A stretch of DNA of 64,000 bases, taken from NCBI RefSeq assembly GCF_011386835.1, contig NC_088792.1, forward strand, positions 114,734,421 to 114,798,420, read 5' to 3'. A program made the translations under genes and the position numbers. This DNA is from Chrysemys picta bellii (lineage: Eukaryota > Chordata > Testudines > Emydidae). Shown here piece by piece: positions 11,863-23,456 of the stretch (position 1 is its first letter; each line of letters starts with the position of its first letter). Under the pieces are notes generated by a model that saw only the letters and a program-made list of their open reading frames with translations, made no database searches and had not been told where the DNA came from.

Positions 11863-13297
11863 TTTTGGGAACTGTTTTGTTTCCTTAAAACTCCCTAATC
11901 TCCTGCCTAAAGGAGGCTATGGCAATGTGGCCACTGTAACCTCCTCCCTAGTGGACCTTCTGCGGAGATATAGTCTAGTTTCTGGAGAACTTTCATTCCA
12001 TAATCCAATGAGTAGCACTCACCCAATATGCATCTTTTTATGTGATCCACCCAACAGAATATGGGATGACAGAAATAAATATGGGTAAATATTTGGATAA
12101 CATTTAATAAACCTCAATATTTTTCAGTGGCAATTGCTAACAGAAGTTGAAAATACTTTTCATTTCATTTAACTGTGTCCTACTACCATGTAGGAGACAA
12201 CACAGCAGAAAGGAAATCACTTACCCAAATGTGAAAGGAGATTGCAAATTTCATTGAACGTGGTGTGCATCTCAATAGGAAGATTTTTTTTTGAGAGAGA
12301 GGGGATTACTATTTTTTCCCAACGGATGCATGTCACTACTTAGGTGGGCTACTATATCAGATCTGATTGTTATAACAATGCCATCTAATTATGCAGAGAG
12401 TCACACTTGAATTATATAATATAAATATTTATGAAAAAAATAAAAATGAGACAACACAAAAATTCACTCATAGGATTAGTTTTAAATGTCAGCCGAGGAC
12501 AGAAAGCCTTCTACAGAACTGAATTCACCAATATCTTTCAGATTCTTCTATGAATGATCTAAAAAGTGATTACTCATGCTCAAATCCTTAAATTATTTCT
12601 ACAGTGGCTTCACAGTCATGTATTTTATTCCCTGAGATGTAGCTGCCCAGAAGAAAAGGCTGAATAAGAAATGTAAAAGGCAATCTATTTTAGAATGGTT
12701 TCCATTAAAAGACATCATGATAATGCAATATAGACTGGTGTAAAAAGTAAAATTGCCTGGAAAGTTTACTGCCTGAACATAGCCAAACAGACAATGGAAC
12801 ACTATTTCTTATTTAACAAGAAGCTTTTGGGAATTCACTAAATTGTTTTTACTGGTTTCCCTATCACAAAATAGCTCTTCAGCACCAAATCACATCATCA
12901 AGTTCTAATATGCAGTAGGAAAAATTACTGCTGCCAACTACAGCTGAATGAAGCCCAGCTAATTAATGCAAATATTTTTCTACTAAATCCTTCCATATAG
13001 CTGTGAATGTGATTCAGGTTACAAATGCGTCACCTGCTCAAAACTTTACATGTTTATTTAGAAGAATCCATCAATGTTTTGTTTTGCTTATGGACAATGG
13101 CAAAATGGCTTGGAAAAATCTGATATTTTAAAATTGAATACACCACTGACACATACGATTCCAATCTCACATAGTGAACATCAGTCATAACTCTATCCAA
13201 TTGAATTAAGTTAGTGGTGTCAACAAGATCAGAATCAAGCCCTGTGTATTCATCTGGAACTTTCCTCTTTGGAGTTAGAATTATGTGTGCGACTGAC
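11863..13297. other. AT-rich intron sequence, nothing assigned
   Basis: No repeat family or coding segment is recognised up to the MOCOS exon. Confidence 0.4.
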
Positions 13298-13374
13298 CTG
13301 TAAGTCTTTCCAAAGCATCAAATCCATGTTTCAGTGCAATGATATCAAGGAACGAAACGGTGCCATCTTCAAAC
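13298..13374 (-). CDS. MOCOS: Internal exon of molybdenum cofactor sulfurase (MOCOS)
   Basis: Read on the minus strand, a pyrimidine-rich tract ending in ctgtag precedes the exon and gtcagt follows it. The exon is 77 nt: one base, 25 codons, one base. The translation runs FEDGTVSFLDII then ALKHGFDALERLT. From memory this matches the vertebrate MOCOS segment after the PLP-lysine region, differing from the human version at about three positions. The split codons also fit: an Arg codon is completed by the first G, and a Gly codon is opened by the last G. MOCOS is a cytosolic PLP-dependent, NifS-like desulfurase with a C-terminal MOSC domain. It sulfurates the molybdenum cofactor of xanthine dehydrogenase and aldehyde oxidase. 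This exon lies in the class-V aminotransferase fold. The flanking exons, with the PLP lysine and the catalytic cysteine, were not found here. A processed copy is unlikely because both splice sites are present. Confidence 0.87.
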
Positions 13375-13924
13375 CTACAGAAAAGTAGAGGGGAACAAAT
13401 GAGCCCAGTAAACAAATCACATAGCTACTCTACACACATGATTTTAAATACATTTCATAACACTACTAGAAATCTAGTGAAACTAATTCCCAGAGAAAGG
13501 AGTTCTTCCCATAGGGATTCATCTCCCACTCCTGTACTATCCTGTGCAGTCAGAATATACTCTTTGGGCTAGATTTCCACATGGACTGTGCACCTCCACC
13601 AAGGGAACAAGACTCTCCTGCATGACCTTCGGTCTGAGGGCATAGGGGTACGGAACACTATGCAATGCTGACTCCTCCCCCTAACTAGCTAGTCAGGAAG
13701 GGCTGGGGAAAAGTTGGAGCTCTGCCTCTTCCCCTCCCCCCACACCGATCCAACTAATGCAAGTAATAAATTGCTTCCCTTCCCCAGGGCAAGGAGGGAA
13801 AATGGTAACACAGTTCCCACCCTGCACTGCTCCTGGAAATGGAAAATAAGTCCACTCTAACACCACCAATCATTAGAAATGGTAAGAAGGTAGACTGAGA
13901 GCTTCTGTTCTCCCAGTCTCCTAA
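13375..13924. other. Intron sequence, nothing firmly assigned
   Basis: There is a pyrimidine-rich patch at 13670-13745. No gene is recognised. Confidence 0.35.
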
Positions 13925-14343
13925 TGTTAGAACAAGGGGACATGAAATAAAATTGAAAGGTGACAAATACAAAACTGATAAAAGGAAACACTTTTTCAAA
14001 CCACATGTAATTATACAGTTGAACTCATTCCCCTAGAATGAAACTAAAGCCAAAATTTAGCACGATTCAAGGAATAATTGGATGTTTACATGGATAAAAA
14101 GAATATTCAGAATTATAATAATGAATGCTAATGGCAAGAGGATTGGAAGGGAGATAAAACCTTATGCTTCGGGGTTTAAGACAATCTCTAATTATTAGGG
14201 ATTAGGATGGGGGCAGATTATCCCACATCAACCTGATCTGGGGTTTTTTGTACCTTTCTCAGAAACATTTGGTACTGGCCACTGACACAATACTGGACTA
14301 GATGGAGCATGAGTCTGACCCAATATGGCAATTCCTGTGTAGC
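13925..14343 (+). mobile_element. CR1 LINE 3' end
   Basis: The CR1 3' region is recognisable: aactgataaaaggaaacact near the start, ggatgggggcagattatccc in the middle, and actggactagatggagcatg then ctgacccaatatggcaattc at the end. The ending corresponds to that of the longer CR1 copy at 56558. It is a 5'-truncated, degraded copy. Confidence 0.75.
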
Positions 14344-15584
14344 AAAGCATTATGCTGACTGAGCACACATACACATGCACAACAAATGCCCTAGAGAATA
14401 GACTTCGGCTTTTTAGATATGACACAATCTTTTTCAAAATATGGAAAAAAGATGTGTCATTGCCACAGTTAAAGATAGAATAAAAAAGGCACAGAAAGGT
14501 TAAAAAAAAAAAATCTGATCCAAACTACATGTCCTTTTTAAACAAACAAACAAACAACCCTTAATAGAATGGCATAATAGGTCTCACGCTATCTCTTGAA
14601 ACATTCAGGGGATTTTTCTCTATTATCTTTTTCATTTTTCTACAATTATCAACAAATTCAAACAATATAAGTTACACCATTAGCCAATACATATACATTA
14701 GATGTACTCTACACCACATCAATGGGTATTATGTGCATGATATTACTGTAACATTACATTACATGATATATACGGAAGTTGTTAATGTATTATGCTCTTC
14801 CCACTAATTTGTTCACCCATGTCAAGTATCCCACAACACTTTGCAAAGCTGAAGTCAGACTAGAAAATAGGAAACTTGTCAAAGCAAACTGTGTGAATAC
14901 TTTGTACCACGTACTGTTAGGGAGTACTTTCAGGGCTCATCAACACTTTGAATGAAGTATCCAAAACATGACATGGGAAAGTATAGAAAGATACCTTCAC
15001 GGACGGTACCTGGAATATTAGTATTCAAACAAAGATAAGGAAGGTACAGAACAACTAGTTAAGGAACTGGTACACACTTGTGTGTTGGATTTTAGTGATG
15101 TGTAAAGAGTTTTGTAACCTAAAAAGTAAATACTACTGTATAAATACTGCTAGTTGAAATGTGTAAGGTGAATACACTGAAAATTTGCTTCTCAGAAAGA
15201 GGATATGTATGTCTCCTTTTCATATTGTTCTTCTTTGTCTTTAGACAATAAATTTGGCTATGTTCAGTTATTTACTCTCTAGAACACTTAAGAATGAACC
15301 ATGAGCGCAGTAAAACAATTTGCTATGTATTTTAATCAACAACTCTAATAGGAGACTCGAGTGAAGGAGAACATATAATACTTCAAAAAGATGTTCACTT
15401 TCACATAAATGACTAATGTAAAGTTAGCAAATACTGTCTTGATGGTGAAATGCTCAATTGAGTAAAATAATTGTGTGGATAAAAGAGGCCAGAGAATGGG
15501 GTAAATAATTACAGATCTAGTAGGAATGGATAAGTGGTGGACTGCCACAAGGGAGAATAGATTAATAGATTTTAAGGCTAGAAT
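14344..15584. other. AT-rich stretch, nothing assigned
   Basis: No gene is recognised. A (CAAA)n tract lies at 14541-14558. Confidence 0.4.
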
Positions 15585-15665
15585 AATTAGGGCCTAAGCC
15601 TGCTTCCAGAGAAGCCAATGGAAAAACCTCTCTTGATTTCAATAGCAGCATACACAACCCAATGC
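15585..15665. repeat. Probable palindromic short element
   Basis: gggcctaagcctgcttccag and cttgatttcaatagcagc resemble the other tgacttcaatg-core elements, but the right end is weak. Confidence 0.3.
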
Positions 15666-15974
15666 TATACATTAGTGACTAGTAATTAGAGATCAGCTTA
15701 TACACATTTGCAGGTGATATGAATGAGAGAATACACCAATGCTGCAGAGGGGCAAGACTGGATCCAAAGGTGTAACAAAAAGGCCCATTGGTGACGAAGT
15801 GCAAAGGGTTCACTGTTCTTTACAAGCAACTTCTTCTGTCTCAGACCTGACAAAATCACTACACCTAATACACTACTTTCATGGTATGTATCCATGAAGG
15901 CTAGTATGAGGTCTATATGGAAAGCTTGTAACTCATCAATACACATAATCATTGATGTTTATATGGGAAATATT

Positions 15975-16925
15975 TAAGGGATAATGTATAGTGAAAACAA
16001 TGCCTTATGGGTTTGGGAGTAAAACTGAGTCTCCAGGGAGTCTTCATTCAAGCGGGAGGGAGTTGTCACCTCCCCCTGGTCAGCCAGTGGTGTAAAGCCA
16101 GGTTCAGTTGTCTACTCTTGCCCTATCCCACAACAGTCAATGAAAAACCATCAAAGACAAATGCAAGCAATCAAAACCCTTCCAGGTAAAAAGGAACTTT
16201 ATAACAGATCACCCTATCTGTGAATTAAGATGGAAGACTGGTTAAGTATATCACAGGATAGAGAAAGACACTCTGCAGTCATTCACTGAGGAGACTCCTT
16301 GTTGAACAGCGTGTTTCATGAACATTTGCATTTGGTTCCTGGGAAGCCAGCCAGCTCTGCAGCAGGCTGAAATTTGGGGGGAAAACCTACTTTAATAGAT
16401 AGGAAAGGTAACTACTGTATTAATAATTGTAGGTCCTAATTCACGTTTTATCGTTTTCTTTTGTATTGTAACCATGTTTCCATCACTTGCTCTTGTTTCT
16501 AGTGAAATCTCTATTTTATCTTAAATAAACTTTCTTTGGACTTATTGCAAATGCTCACAAGTGCTGTGTGTTAGACAGCAGTGGCGAAAGGGAAAATTGG
16601 TCAATTGGGGTACACTGTTCCTTTGGAAGCAAAGGATCAGGGATTTCTGTGAGTAGCCAGTGTCAGGGGCTGGATATCACAGGGAAAATGCTTCAAGGGG
16701 AATGGGGAACCTTTTGTTAACCTGCAAGGCAAAGACCAGGCTGGCGTAGCCCAGAGGAGAGTGCTTGAGTGGCTGAAAGGCTGGTGGTGTTAGGGAGCTG
16801 ACACCCAGGAACCACAGGGAAGACTTCTCTCATTAGAGGCAGATATAACAACATGTCTCAGTGCTGGGTGCCTCAAGAACCATCACAAAGGGCAATGGAA
16901 AAAATGAGGGCAGGGTCTGACAGTG
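15975..16925 (+). repeat. LTR-like interspersed repeat
   Basis: A poly(A) signal (aaataaac near 16523) is followed by gcaaatgctcacaagtgctg and a downstream segment with a layout like 57600-58068 (gaagcaaaggatcagggatt, aacctgcaaggcaaagacca). The end lies near ggtctgaca at 16925. The 5' edge is uncertain and no target duplication was found. Confidence 0.4.
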
Positions 16926-18672
16926 GCTTTCAAATTGAATGTCTGAAAGGATTAAAGATGTAGATAAGTTTGGAAAATGGCTTATTGGGTTAGGTCCCAC
17001 ATAGTCCCAGATGACAGGTTATAGAAAAGATCCGAGAGAGAGACTTGACAGAAATATACTATACTCAGCTCATTAGCCACAGTTAGGAAAGCAAACAAAC
17101 CTTTGGGATTGTGTCAATAAAGAAACAGAGCAGAAATGCTGGCACTGTTCAGAACAACAGAGCAAAAAAAAAAAAAAACCTGGTGCACTGCACAATTTGG
17201 AACACACTGGTACAGGACGGATAATGAAACATTTCAAAAGGTAACAAAGAGGACCACAGAAAAGATAAGCCTCAGGGGTCAGAACTACAATAAGAGGAGA
17301 GGTTAAGAAAATTAGGGTTACAGACATGAGAAAATAAGTGATTAAGCAAGGAGATGATTGCAGTATATCACATTCTTATCAATATAAGATATGTGAAAGC
17401 CACAATACTATTTTAGAGAACAAAAGATGCATTCAGTCAATGGATCTGAACTTAGGAATCTCTTCCTTTTTAACGCAAACAAGCCATAATGTTTTTAAAG
17501 AATTGCTAGAAAGGGAATATAATTAAGAAAATAGCATGCACAAACTGCATTGTCATGAACTATATTATTACTTATTATTTCCATTTGCATCTATTGTAGC
17601 CTCCATCACAAGCACAGAAAATAACTATACATTTATAAATATCTGTCTATATAGTTGTGCCCCCCACCAACAGTCTCTGAGCCAAGGACTCACCACCAAG
17701 GTTCTGCCACTGACCAGAAGAATACATCTAAGGACCATTACATTTTCAGCTGATTGCAAAGGTTACCTAGTCACTACTGAGATGGACCCATTACAAATAT
17801 GATATATTAGATTCAACTTCCAAAGAGAGGCAGGCTTCCAGATATGTTTGTAGATATAGCCTACTCTTTGCAAATGACCATTTTGTATTTTATATGGTTA
17901 TATCCCCCGCACCCAAAGTCTAGTTATGCTTTACTTTGTTTATCATTTTAGACCCTTTGCTGAAGTCAGAACAATTCTTCCATTATTCCTAGAATTTGTA
18001 TATTTACCTTCTCTTCAAGTGATTTTCATGCACATCTTCAAGATTTACTAAACCCCAATACATGCTATTTCAGACAATCATGTCATCTCCCCACTATTCA
18101 GTTTCTGAACTGAACACTACTTACAAACCCCTGTGCCCCTGGGAAATTTGTGGAATGCATATAGAATTCTGTTTTTGTAATGAACGAAGCCTTAAATGCC
18201 TTGGCAATTTTAATTAGTATTAAGCTAAACCATAGGACTACAAGGGGTAGTTATCCATCTCTTGGGACACAGGGAGCGTTCTGACTGAATATTTAACAGC
18301 ATTTTAGGTACAAGAGCAAAGAAACTCCTTGCATCACAATACATTTAGTTCAATGGCTACTTTTATGTTTGATGTAATTGATGCTTCAAATAACTTGTTT
18401 CCCATTCAACTGTAGTTCCCCTGCTAGAATAATGAGCTTAATCTGATCTTCATTTGAAAGCTGATCCAACAGTCATTTCCTGAAGTATCAGAGAGTTCTC
18501 ACAGCAGATAACATAGATGCATTTCAGACTACAAAGAACACCTCTTCAGAATCTCAACACCACACTACAGACTAGCTCCCTTATCTATTTTTTACTACAA
18601 CTGAGCCCACATAATTGCAGCCTGGATCAGCTGCTTAATTACATATGTTTAGAAAACCTATATCATCTTATA
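16926..18672. other. AT-rich stretch, nothing assigned
   Basis: An A15-type run lies near 17165. No gene or family is recognised. Confidence 0.4.
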
Positions 18673-18700
18673 TTAACCAGTTATCTGACTAACTGGTTAA
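18673..18700. repeat. Small perfect inverted repeat
   Basis: TTAACCAGTTA (18673-18683) and TAACTGGTTAA (18690-18700) are perfect 11-bp arms around a 6-nt loop. Confidence 0.8.
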
Positions 18701-18749
18701 AAACAGTTAACTGCATACTGGAAAATAGATCAAGCAACCTATAGCAAGG

Positions 18750-19415
18750 TAGACACCTGCTCCTGCCTGGAAGGGCCTGAGATAGCCTGGGGAGCAGGCA
18801 GCATGAAGGCTGAGCTGATTGGGGGAAGTGGCTGCAGCTGGGGCCATGCCCCAAACAGCCTCAGCAGGCCTTATAAAGGCAGGGAGCCAGAAGCTCAGGC
18901 CAGAGTCTGTCTCTGTGTTCAGGGAGAGAAGGGCCTGGCTGTAGGGAGTGAGACATAGGGTACCTGTAGTGGAGCAGGGCTGGGGAGCTACAGCCTGGAT
19001 AGCCCCAGGCTGTGGCCTAGTAGGAGGCCAAGGGGTACTGGGGGTTGCAGAGTGCAGCCCAGGGCTAGGCCAAGGCAGCAGGTCCAAACCCCCCTTGCCA
19101 ATGATGAGTGGCCTATACTGCAGTCTGCCCCAGGGAGCGGGGGCTAGCTGCTGACTGGCAGTGGCCTAGTACTGAGTTGAGGTGGGGATAGTGGGTGTGG
19201 GTTCCCCAGGGAGGGGAGACCCAGACCTGTGGGATACTGCCAAGGGGCAGCATCCCAGTAATAGGGGCACCGGGTCCTGGGAGGGACACAGGGGGCAGAA
19301 GTAGGGACAAGGGGGATCACCGGCCTGCAGAGGGTGCTCCAGATGCTAGATGAGCTGATTCCCCGAAGCAACCAGTTGGGGGTGACACAGGGGTGAGTCC
19401 GCACCCTTACATAAC
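18750..19415 (+). repeat. GC-rich interspersed repeat with TATA box (LTR-like)
   Basis: It begins acacctgctcctgcctggaa and ends tgagtccgcacccttac. A TATA box (cttataaaggc, about 18869) is followed by gggagccagaagctcaggcc. I recall such sequence as a repeated turtle element. It is probably an LTR, but TG...CA ends and a target duplication are not clear. Confidence 0.5.
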
Positions 19416-20679
19416 CTAAATATATCACAGGGTTATAAAGATGATCCTCTGAAAGGAGTTGCTGCACTTCTCACACAAGAACAGAAGTCTGTGTTCCATG
19501 ATTGGGCCCCCAGCCCATGGACTTACATTCTGGAAGTTGCCCATTTGGAAAATCTCAGAGGTCATGAAAGATCTGCTCATGAAATCAGTTATAGCAGAGG
19601 TTGGGGACTCGCAAATGAATGAGTTGTTTAAGCACTTTGCACTTTATTACTCTGTCCCCTATATATAATATCTTAACTATTTTGCAATCTACTTCTTTAA
19701 CTTCTAGGACTAACTGAGGACCTTACTATTCTATTGAAACAGCTTCAGTGTAAATTGTTGTGTCAATGTATCTAGAGCCTGGGACACGTGCAGGAAATAG
19801 ATCTAAACATACAATTTTCCATCACGTATTTTAGATGACAAATAGTTTAAGCATTAGCCTTAAGGAAATTGAAGTCACATTTAGGTGTATATATAGGCAT
19901 CCACAAAAGCATTCACTTGGTTGGCAGTCTGGAAAAGTCCAAAGGTTCAAGAAGTTCAGGACTGTACTTGGTTTTCATCGTCCAGTGTCAGACTTTTAAC
20001 TTCCTTTTGAAGGAAAAGCCTGAGCAACTTGCCAGCACTCTTCCACTAAATTAATAATGCACATGGTCAAAAAACTCCAGCTCTTTCTGTGTGGTTTTGC
20101 GGAGTCAAAACAAGAGAATACAAATAGCAGAAATTTAATTGTGGTCCAAATTCAGCTCTCATTTATATATGTATATATCTAGAATAACTCCATTTAGGTC
20201 AAAGGAGCAGAAGTTGTCCCTTGTCTCTAAAGCAAGCAAAAGGGAATCTGAATATACAGAGAGCAGATTTCTTGAATAAGCTGCTTTTTTTTTCCATAGT
20301 CCCTTCTTAGAATAGAACTGCACTTTGAAGTGAGATATTGCAGAAGTTCCTTTCATCTTTTCAATTCATTTATTTTCATCTAATTAAAAAAGCATAACAA
20401 TATGGGGAAATGACTGACATACATATTTAAAAGTAGCTCATTCATAGCTTATTTTCACTCTTTAGATCAGTTCTGTATTACCTATATTTGAAACAAAATA
20501 CCTTGATAAAATGTTAGTTTTTTATGTTTTGTAGAAATACAACTGTTTAGTTTATTCTAAACTGCCATGCAGTGGAACTAACCTGGAGCTGAGGGCTTGA
20601 AATGCTGAAAGTATTGTAGGGATATTAAAGAAGGTACTAACAATGATTCCCCCAAGTGACAATGACCCCCCAATAACAC
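19416..20679. other. AT-rich stretch, nothing assigned
   Basis: No gene or repeat family is recognised. Confidence 0.4.
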
Positions 20680-20778
20680 TGGTCTACAATTTTGAGAAGT
20701 CGTCTGCTTCAGAGATAAAATGTGCTATTTATTATGTATTTTGATGTGCTGAATTCAAATATGACAATTAAAACAACT

Positions 20779-20802
20779 GATTGGCTACTGTTTCTAAGAT
20801 AT
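20779..20802 (+). repeat. Left subterminal inverted repeat
   Basis: Its arm matches the complement of 23108-23131 at roughly 19 of 24 positions, both containing gattggct and aagatat. Confidence 0.6.
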
Positions 20803-20972
20803 TTAAGTTTTTACATTTTATGTCTATGTATATTGTGTAGATAGTAGAGTTTTAATCATAAATTGTAAACCTAGGTCTTTTCATGTGTTTATGGTTGCTT
20901 TACATGATAATATTTCACCTGTCCTGTTTATGTAACACTTTAAAAATCAGCAAAAGGGTTATATAAATAAAA

Positions 20973-20978
20973 TTTATT
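20973..20978 (-). terminator. Poly(A) signal of the transposase-like gene
   Basis: AATAAA on the minus strand lies about 43 nt beyond the stop codon. Confidence 0.6.
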
Positions 20979-21020
20979 ATGAAACAAAAGGCAAAAAACT
21001 ATTCTGTACATAGTTTAGTC

Positions 21021-22714
21021 CTATTCAGTGTCTACTCGGCACGTCTTGGCTTGTCTCTTGTATTCATTAAATGGAGCATCTCTTGTCACTGTCCAGCAAT
21101 AGTCTGCAAGCATTGATGGGCTCCATTTGCCCTGATAGCGTTTCTCCATTGTTGCAATGTCCTGGTGAAATCGCTCGCCGTGCTCGTCGCTCACTGCTCC
21201 GCAGTTCGGTGGAAAAAAATCTAGATGAGAATGCAAAAAATGTATCTTTAGTGACATGTTGCAACTAAGGCTTTTGTATACCTTGAGGAGGTTTTCCACC
21301 AACAGCCTGTAGTTGTCTGCCTTGTTGTTTCCGAGAAAATTTATTGCCACTAACTGGAAGGCTTTCCATGCCGTCTTTTCCTTGCCACGCAGTGCATGGT
21401 CAAATGCATCATCTGGAAGAAGTTCACGAATCTGACAACCAACAAAGACACCTTCCTTTATCTTAGCTTCACTTAACCTTGGAAATTTTCCACGGAGGTA
21501 CTTGAAAACTGCTTGTGTTTTGTCAGTGGCCTTGACAAAGTTCTTCATCAGACCCAGCTTGATGTGTAAAGGTGGTAACAAAATCTTCCTTGATTCAACA
21601 AGTGGTGGATGCTGAACACTTTTCCTCCCAGGCTCCAATGACTGTCAGAATGGCCAATCTTTCTTGATGTAGTGGGAATCTCTTGCACGACTATCCCATT
21701 CGCAGAGAAAACAGCAGTACTTTGTGTATCCAGTCTGCAGACCAAGCAAGAGAGCAACAACCTTCAAATCACCACAAAGCTGCCACTGATGTTGGTCATA
21801 GTTTATGTACCTCAAAAGTTGTTTCATGTTGTCATAGGTTTCCTTCATATGGACTGCATGACCAACTGGAATTGATGGCAAAACATTGCCATTATGCGGT
21901 AAAACAGCTTTAAGACTCGTCTTCGATGAATCAATGAACAGTCTCCACTCATCTGGATCGTGAACGATATTGAGGGCTACCATCACACCATCGATGTTGT
22001 TGCAGGCTACAAGATCACCTTCCATGAAGAAGAATGGGACAAGATCCTTTTGACGGTCATGGAACATGGAAACCCTAACATCACCTGCCAGGAGATTCCA
22101 CTGCTGTAGTCTGGAGCCCAACAGCTCTGCCTTACTCTTGGATAGTTCCAAATCCCTGACAAGGTCATTCAGTTCACCTTGTGTTATGAGGTGTGGTTCA
22201 GAGGAGGAGGAGGATGGGAGAAAATGTGGGTCCTGTGACATTGATGGTTCAGGACCAGAAGTTTCATCCTCTTCGTCTTCCTCATCTGACTCAAGTGAGA
22301 ATGATTCTGGTGCATCAGGAACGGCAGTCCTTCTCCGTGGGGTACTGGGCATATAGCTGATGGAATGTTTGGATAATGCACAGTCCACTTTTTCTTCGAC
22401 ACATCTTTCCCAACTGGAGGCACCATGCAGAAGTAACAATTGCTGGTATGATCTGTTGGCTCTCTCCAAATCATTGGCACTGCAAAAGGCATAGATTTCC
22501 TTTTCCTGTTCAACCACTGGCGAAGATTTGTTGCACAAGTGTTGCAGCATATGTGTGGGGTCCACCTCTTGTCCTGATCTCCAATTTTGCAGCCAAAATA
22601 AAGGTGATAGGCTTTCTTAACCATAGTGGTTATACTGCACTTTTGTGATGCAAAAGTCACTTCACCACAAACATAGCAGAAGTTATCTGCACTGTTCACA
22701 CAAGTATGAGGCAT
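21021..22714 (-). pseudogene. Transposase-like protein gene, one frame change and one stop
   Basis: The start is the ATG at 22714. The first ~130 codons carry a cysteine-rich finger: FCYVCG, then FGCKIGDQDKRWTPHICCNTC, a C2...CC-type arrangement resembling ZAD/treble-clef fingers. Reading then moves to another frame around 22320-22335, next to a run of acidic residues (SDEEDEEDE). That frame continues to 21648, where a TGA (21645-21647) interrupts it. After the stop the same frame continues to 21021. Conserved-looking acidic blocks are LFIDSS (Asp at 21930-21932), CGDLKV (Asp at 21768-21770) and DEHGERFHQD (near 21160-21190). A DDE/RNase-H-fold transposase is my inference. I recall relatives in many arthropod and cnidarian annotations, unverified. 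The stop fits CGA to TGA decay at a CpG. Confidence 0.7.
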
Positions 22715-22851
22715 CTCTGCTCACTTTGGCTAAACAGAAATGTGTCCCTTTGCAAAATCAAACACTGACAAATAAGAGAGGACGACACTGTATGATTTCT
22801 AGAGCTGATATAGCGCAATTTGTTCAGCAGAGTGATGTAAGCTTTGTTATG

Positions 22852-22933
22852 ATTGCATCATCCATGACTTCTAGGAATAACATGATGCAATTCATATCAT
22901 GTATGATGCAATACCAGCTTCAGATTGCATCAT
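22852..22933. promoter_or_regulatory. Cluster of four ATTGCATCA/TGATGCAAT motifs
   Basis: Exact copies of ATGATGCAAT or its complement lie at 22852-22861, 22882-22891, 22903-22912 and 22924-22933 (orientations -,+,+,-). This is 138-219 bp upstream of the minus-strand start codon at 22714. ATTGCATCA is the known core of C/EBP-ATF (amino-acid response) elements bound by ATF4 heterodimers. They could instead be transposase binding sites. Confidence 0.6.
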
Positions 22934-23107
22934 TCATTGTTTTGCCTAAAAAGCAAGTACTGTCCAAACCCAGTCATAGATGTATTCATAGATCCAGTCA
23001 AAGATGTATTTTAGTCATTTCTGGTTTAAATTGAGATCCCTTCCCTTTATAACTCACTTATCCTCCGCCATTCCCAAGTCAAGGGTCGTATATACTGACC
23101 CAATAGC

Positions 23108-23131
23108 ATATCTTGAAAACTAGAGCCAATC
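23108..23131 (-). repeat. Right subterminal inverted repeat
   Basis: Counterpart of 20779-20802; read on the minus strand it gives gattggctctagttttcaag. Confidence 0.6.
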
Positions 23132-23190
23132 ATCAATTTTAAGCATCATTTTCGTTCTCAGAGACCCAGAATTAGTAAAGTTTGACTACA

Positions 23191-23456
23191 TTTATTTCAG
23201 AAGCATTTTGGCTGTAGAGCAATGTAATTTGTCCCCCACACTTTAAAATCCAACAGTTTCCCCAAGTACAAAAATCTCTTGGGTCTTCTGTTAAAACTTG
23301 TAAACTACTGTCTGTAGAAACCATTAATTGTATCTATCCTGTGAAAGATACTTTATTACTACATAAAACTTACAAACAAGTTAATTGACTTTGTTCTTGA
23401 AGTAATTGATACAATGTAAACAAACACTATAAGCCGTTAAGTGACTTTCACTTCAT
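23191..23456. other. Unassigned stretch
   Basis: AT-rich with no recognised feature. Confidence 0.4.

Larger units (their letters stand above)
1..13297 (-). other. MOCOS: MOCOS intron, downstream side (inferred)
   Basis: This is everything 3' (minus strand) of the recognised MOCOS exon. The next expected exon, starting with the second Gly of the LTGG segment, was looked for by eye on the minus strand and not seen. The intron therefore probably continues past position 1. It contains only repeats and unassigned sequence. The intron status is inference from the donor site at 13297. Confidence 0.6.
20680..23190 (-). mobile_element. Unclassified DNA-transposon-like element with degraded gene
   Basis: A broken minus-strand gene (21021-22714) sits between imperfect inverted repeats. 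The clearest arms are gattggctactgtttctaag... at 20779-20802 and its counterpart at 23108-23131. Outside them, cagagataaaatgtgct (left) pairs loosely with the complement of agcatcattttcgttctcag (right). The outer limits are approximate. The gene has its own poly(A) signal and a motif-dense upstream region. The protein is not one I can place in hAT, Harbinger, mariner or piggyBac. Confidence 0.6.
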
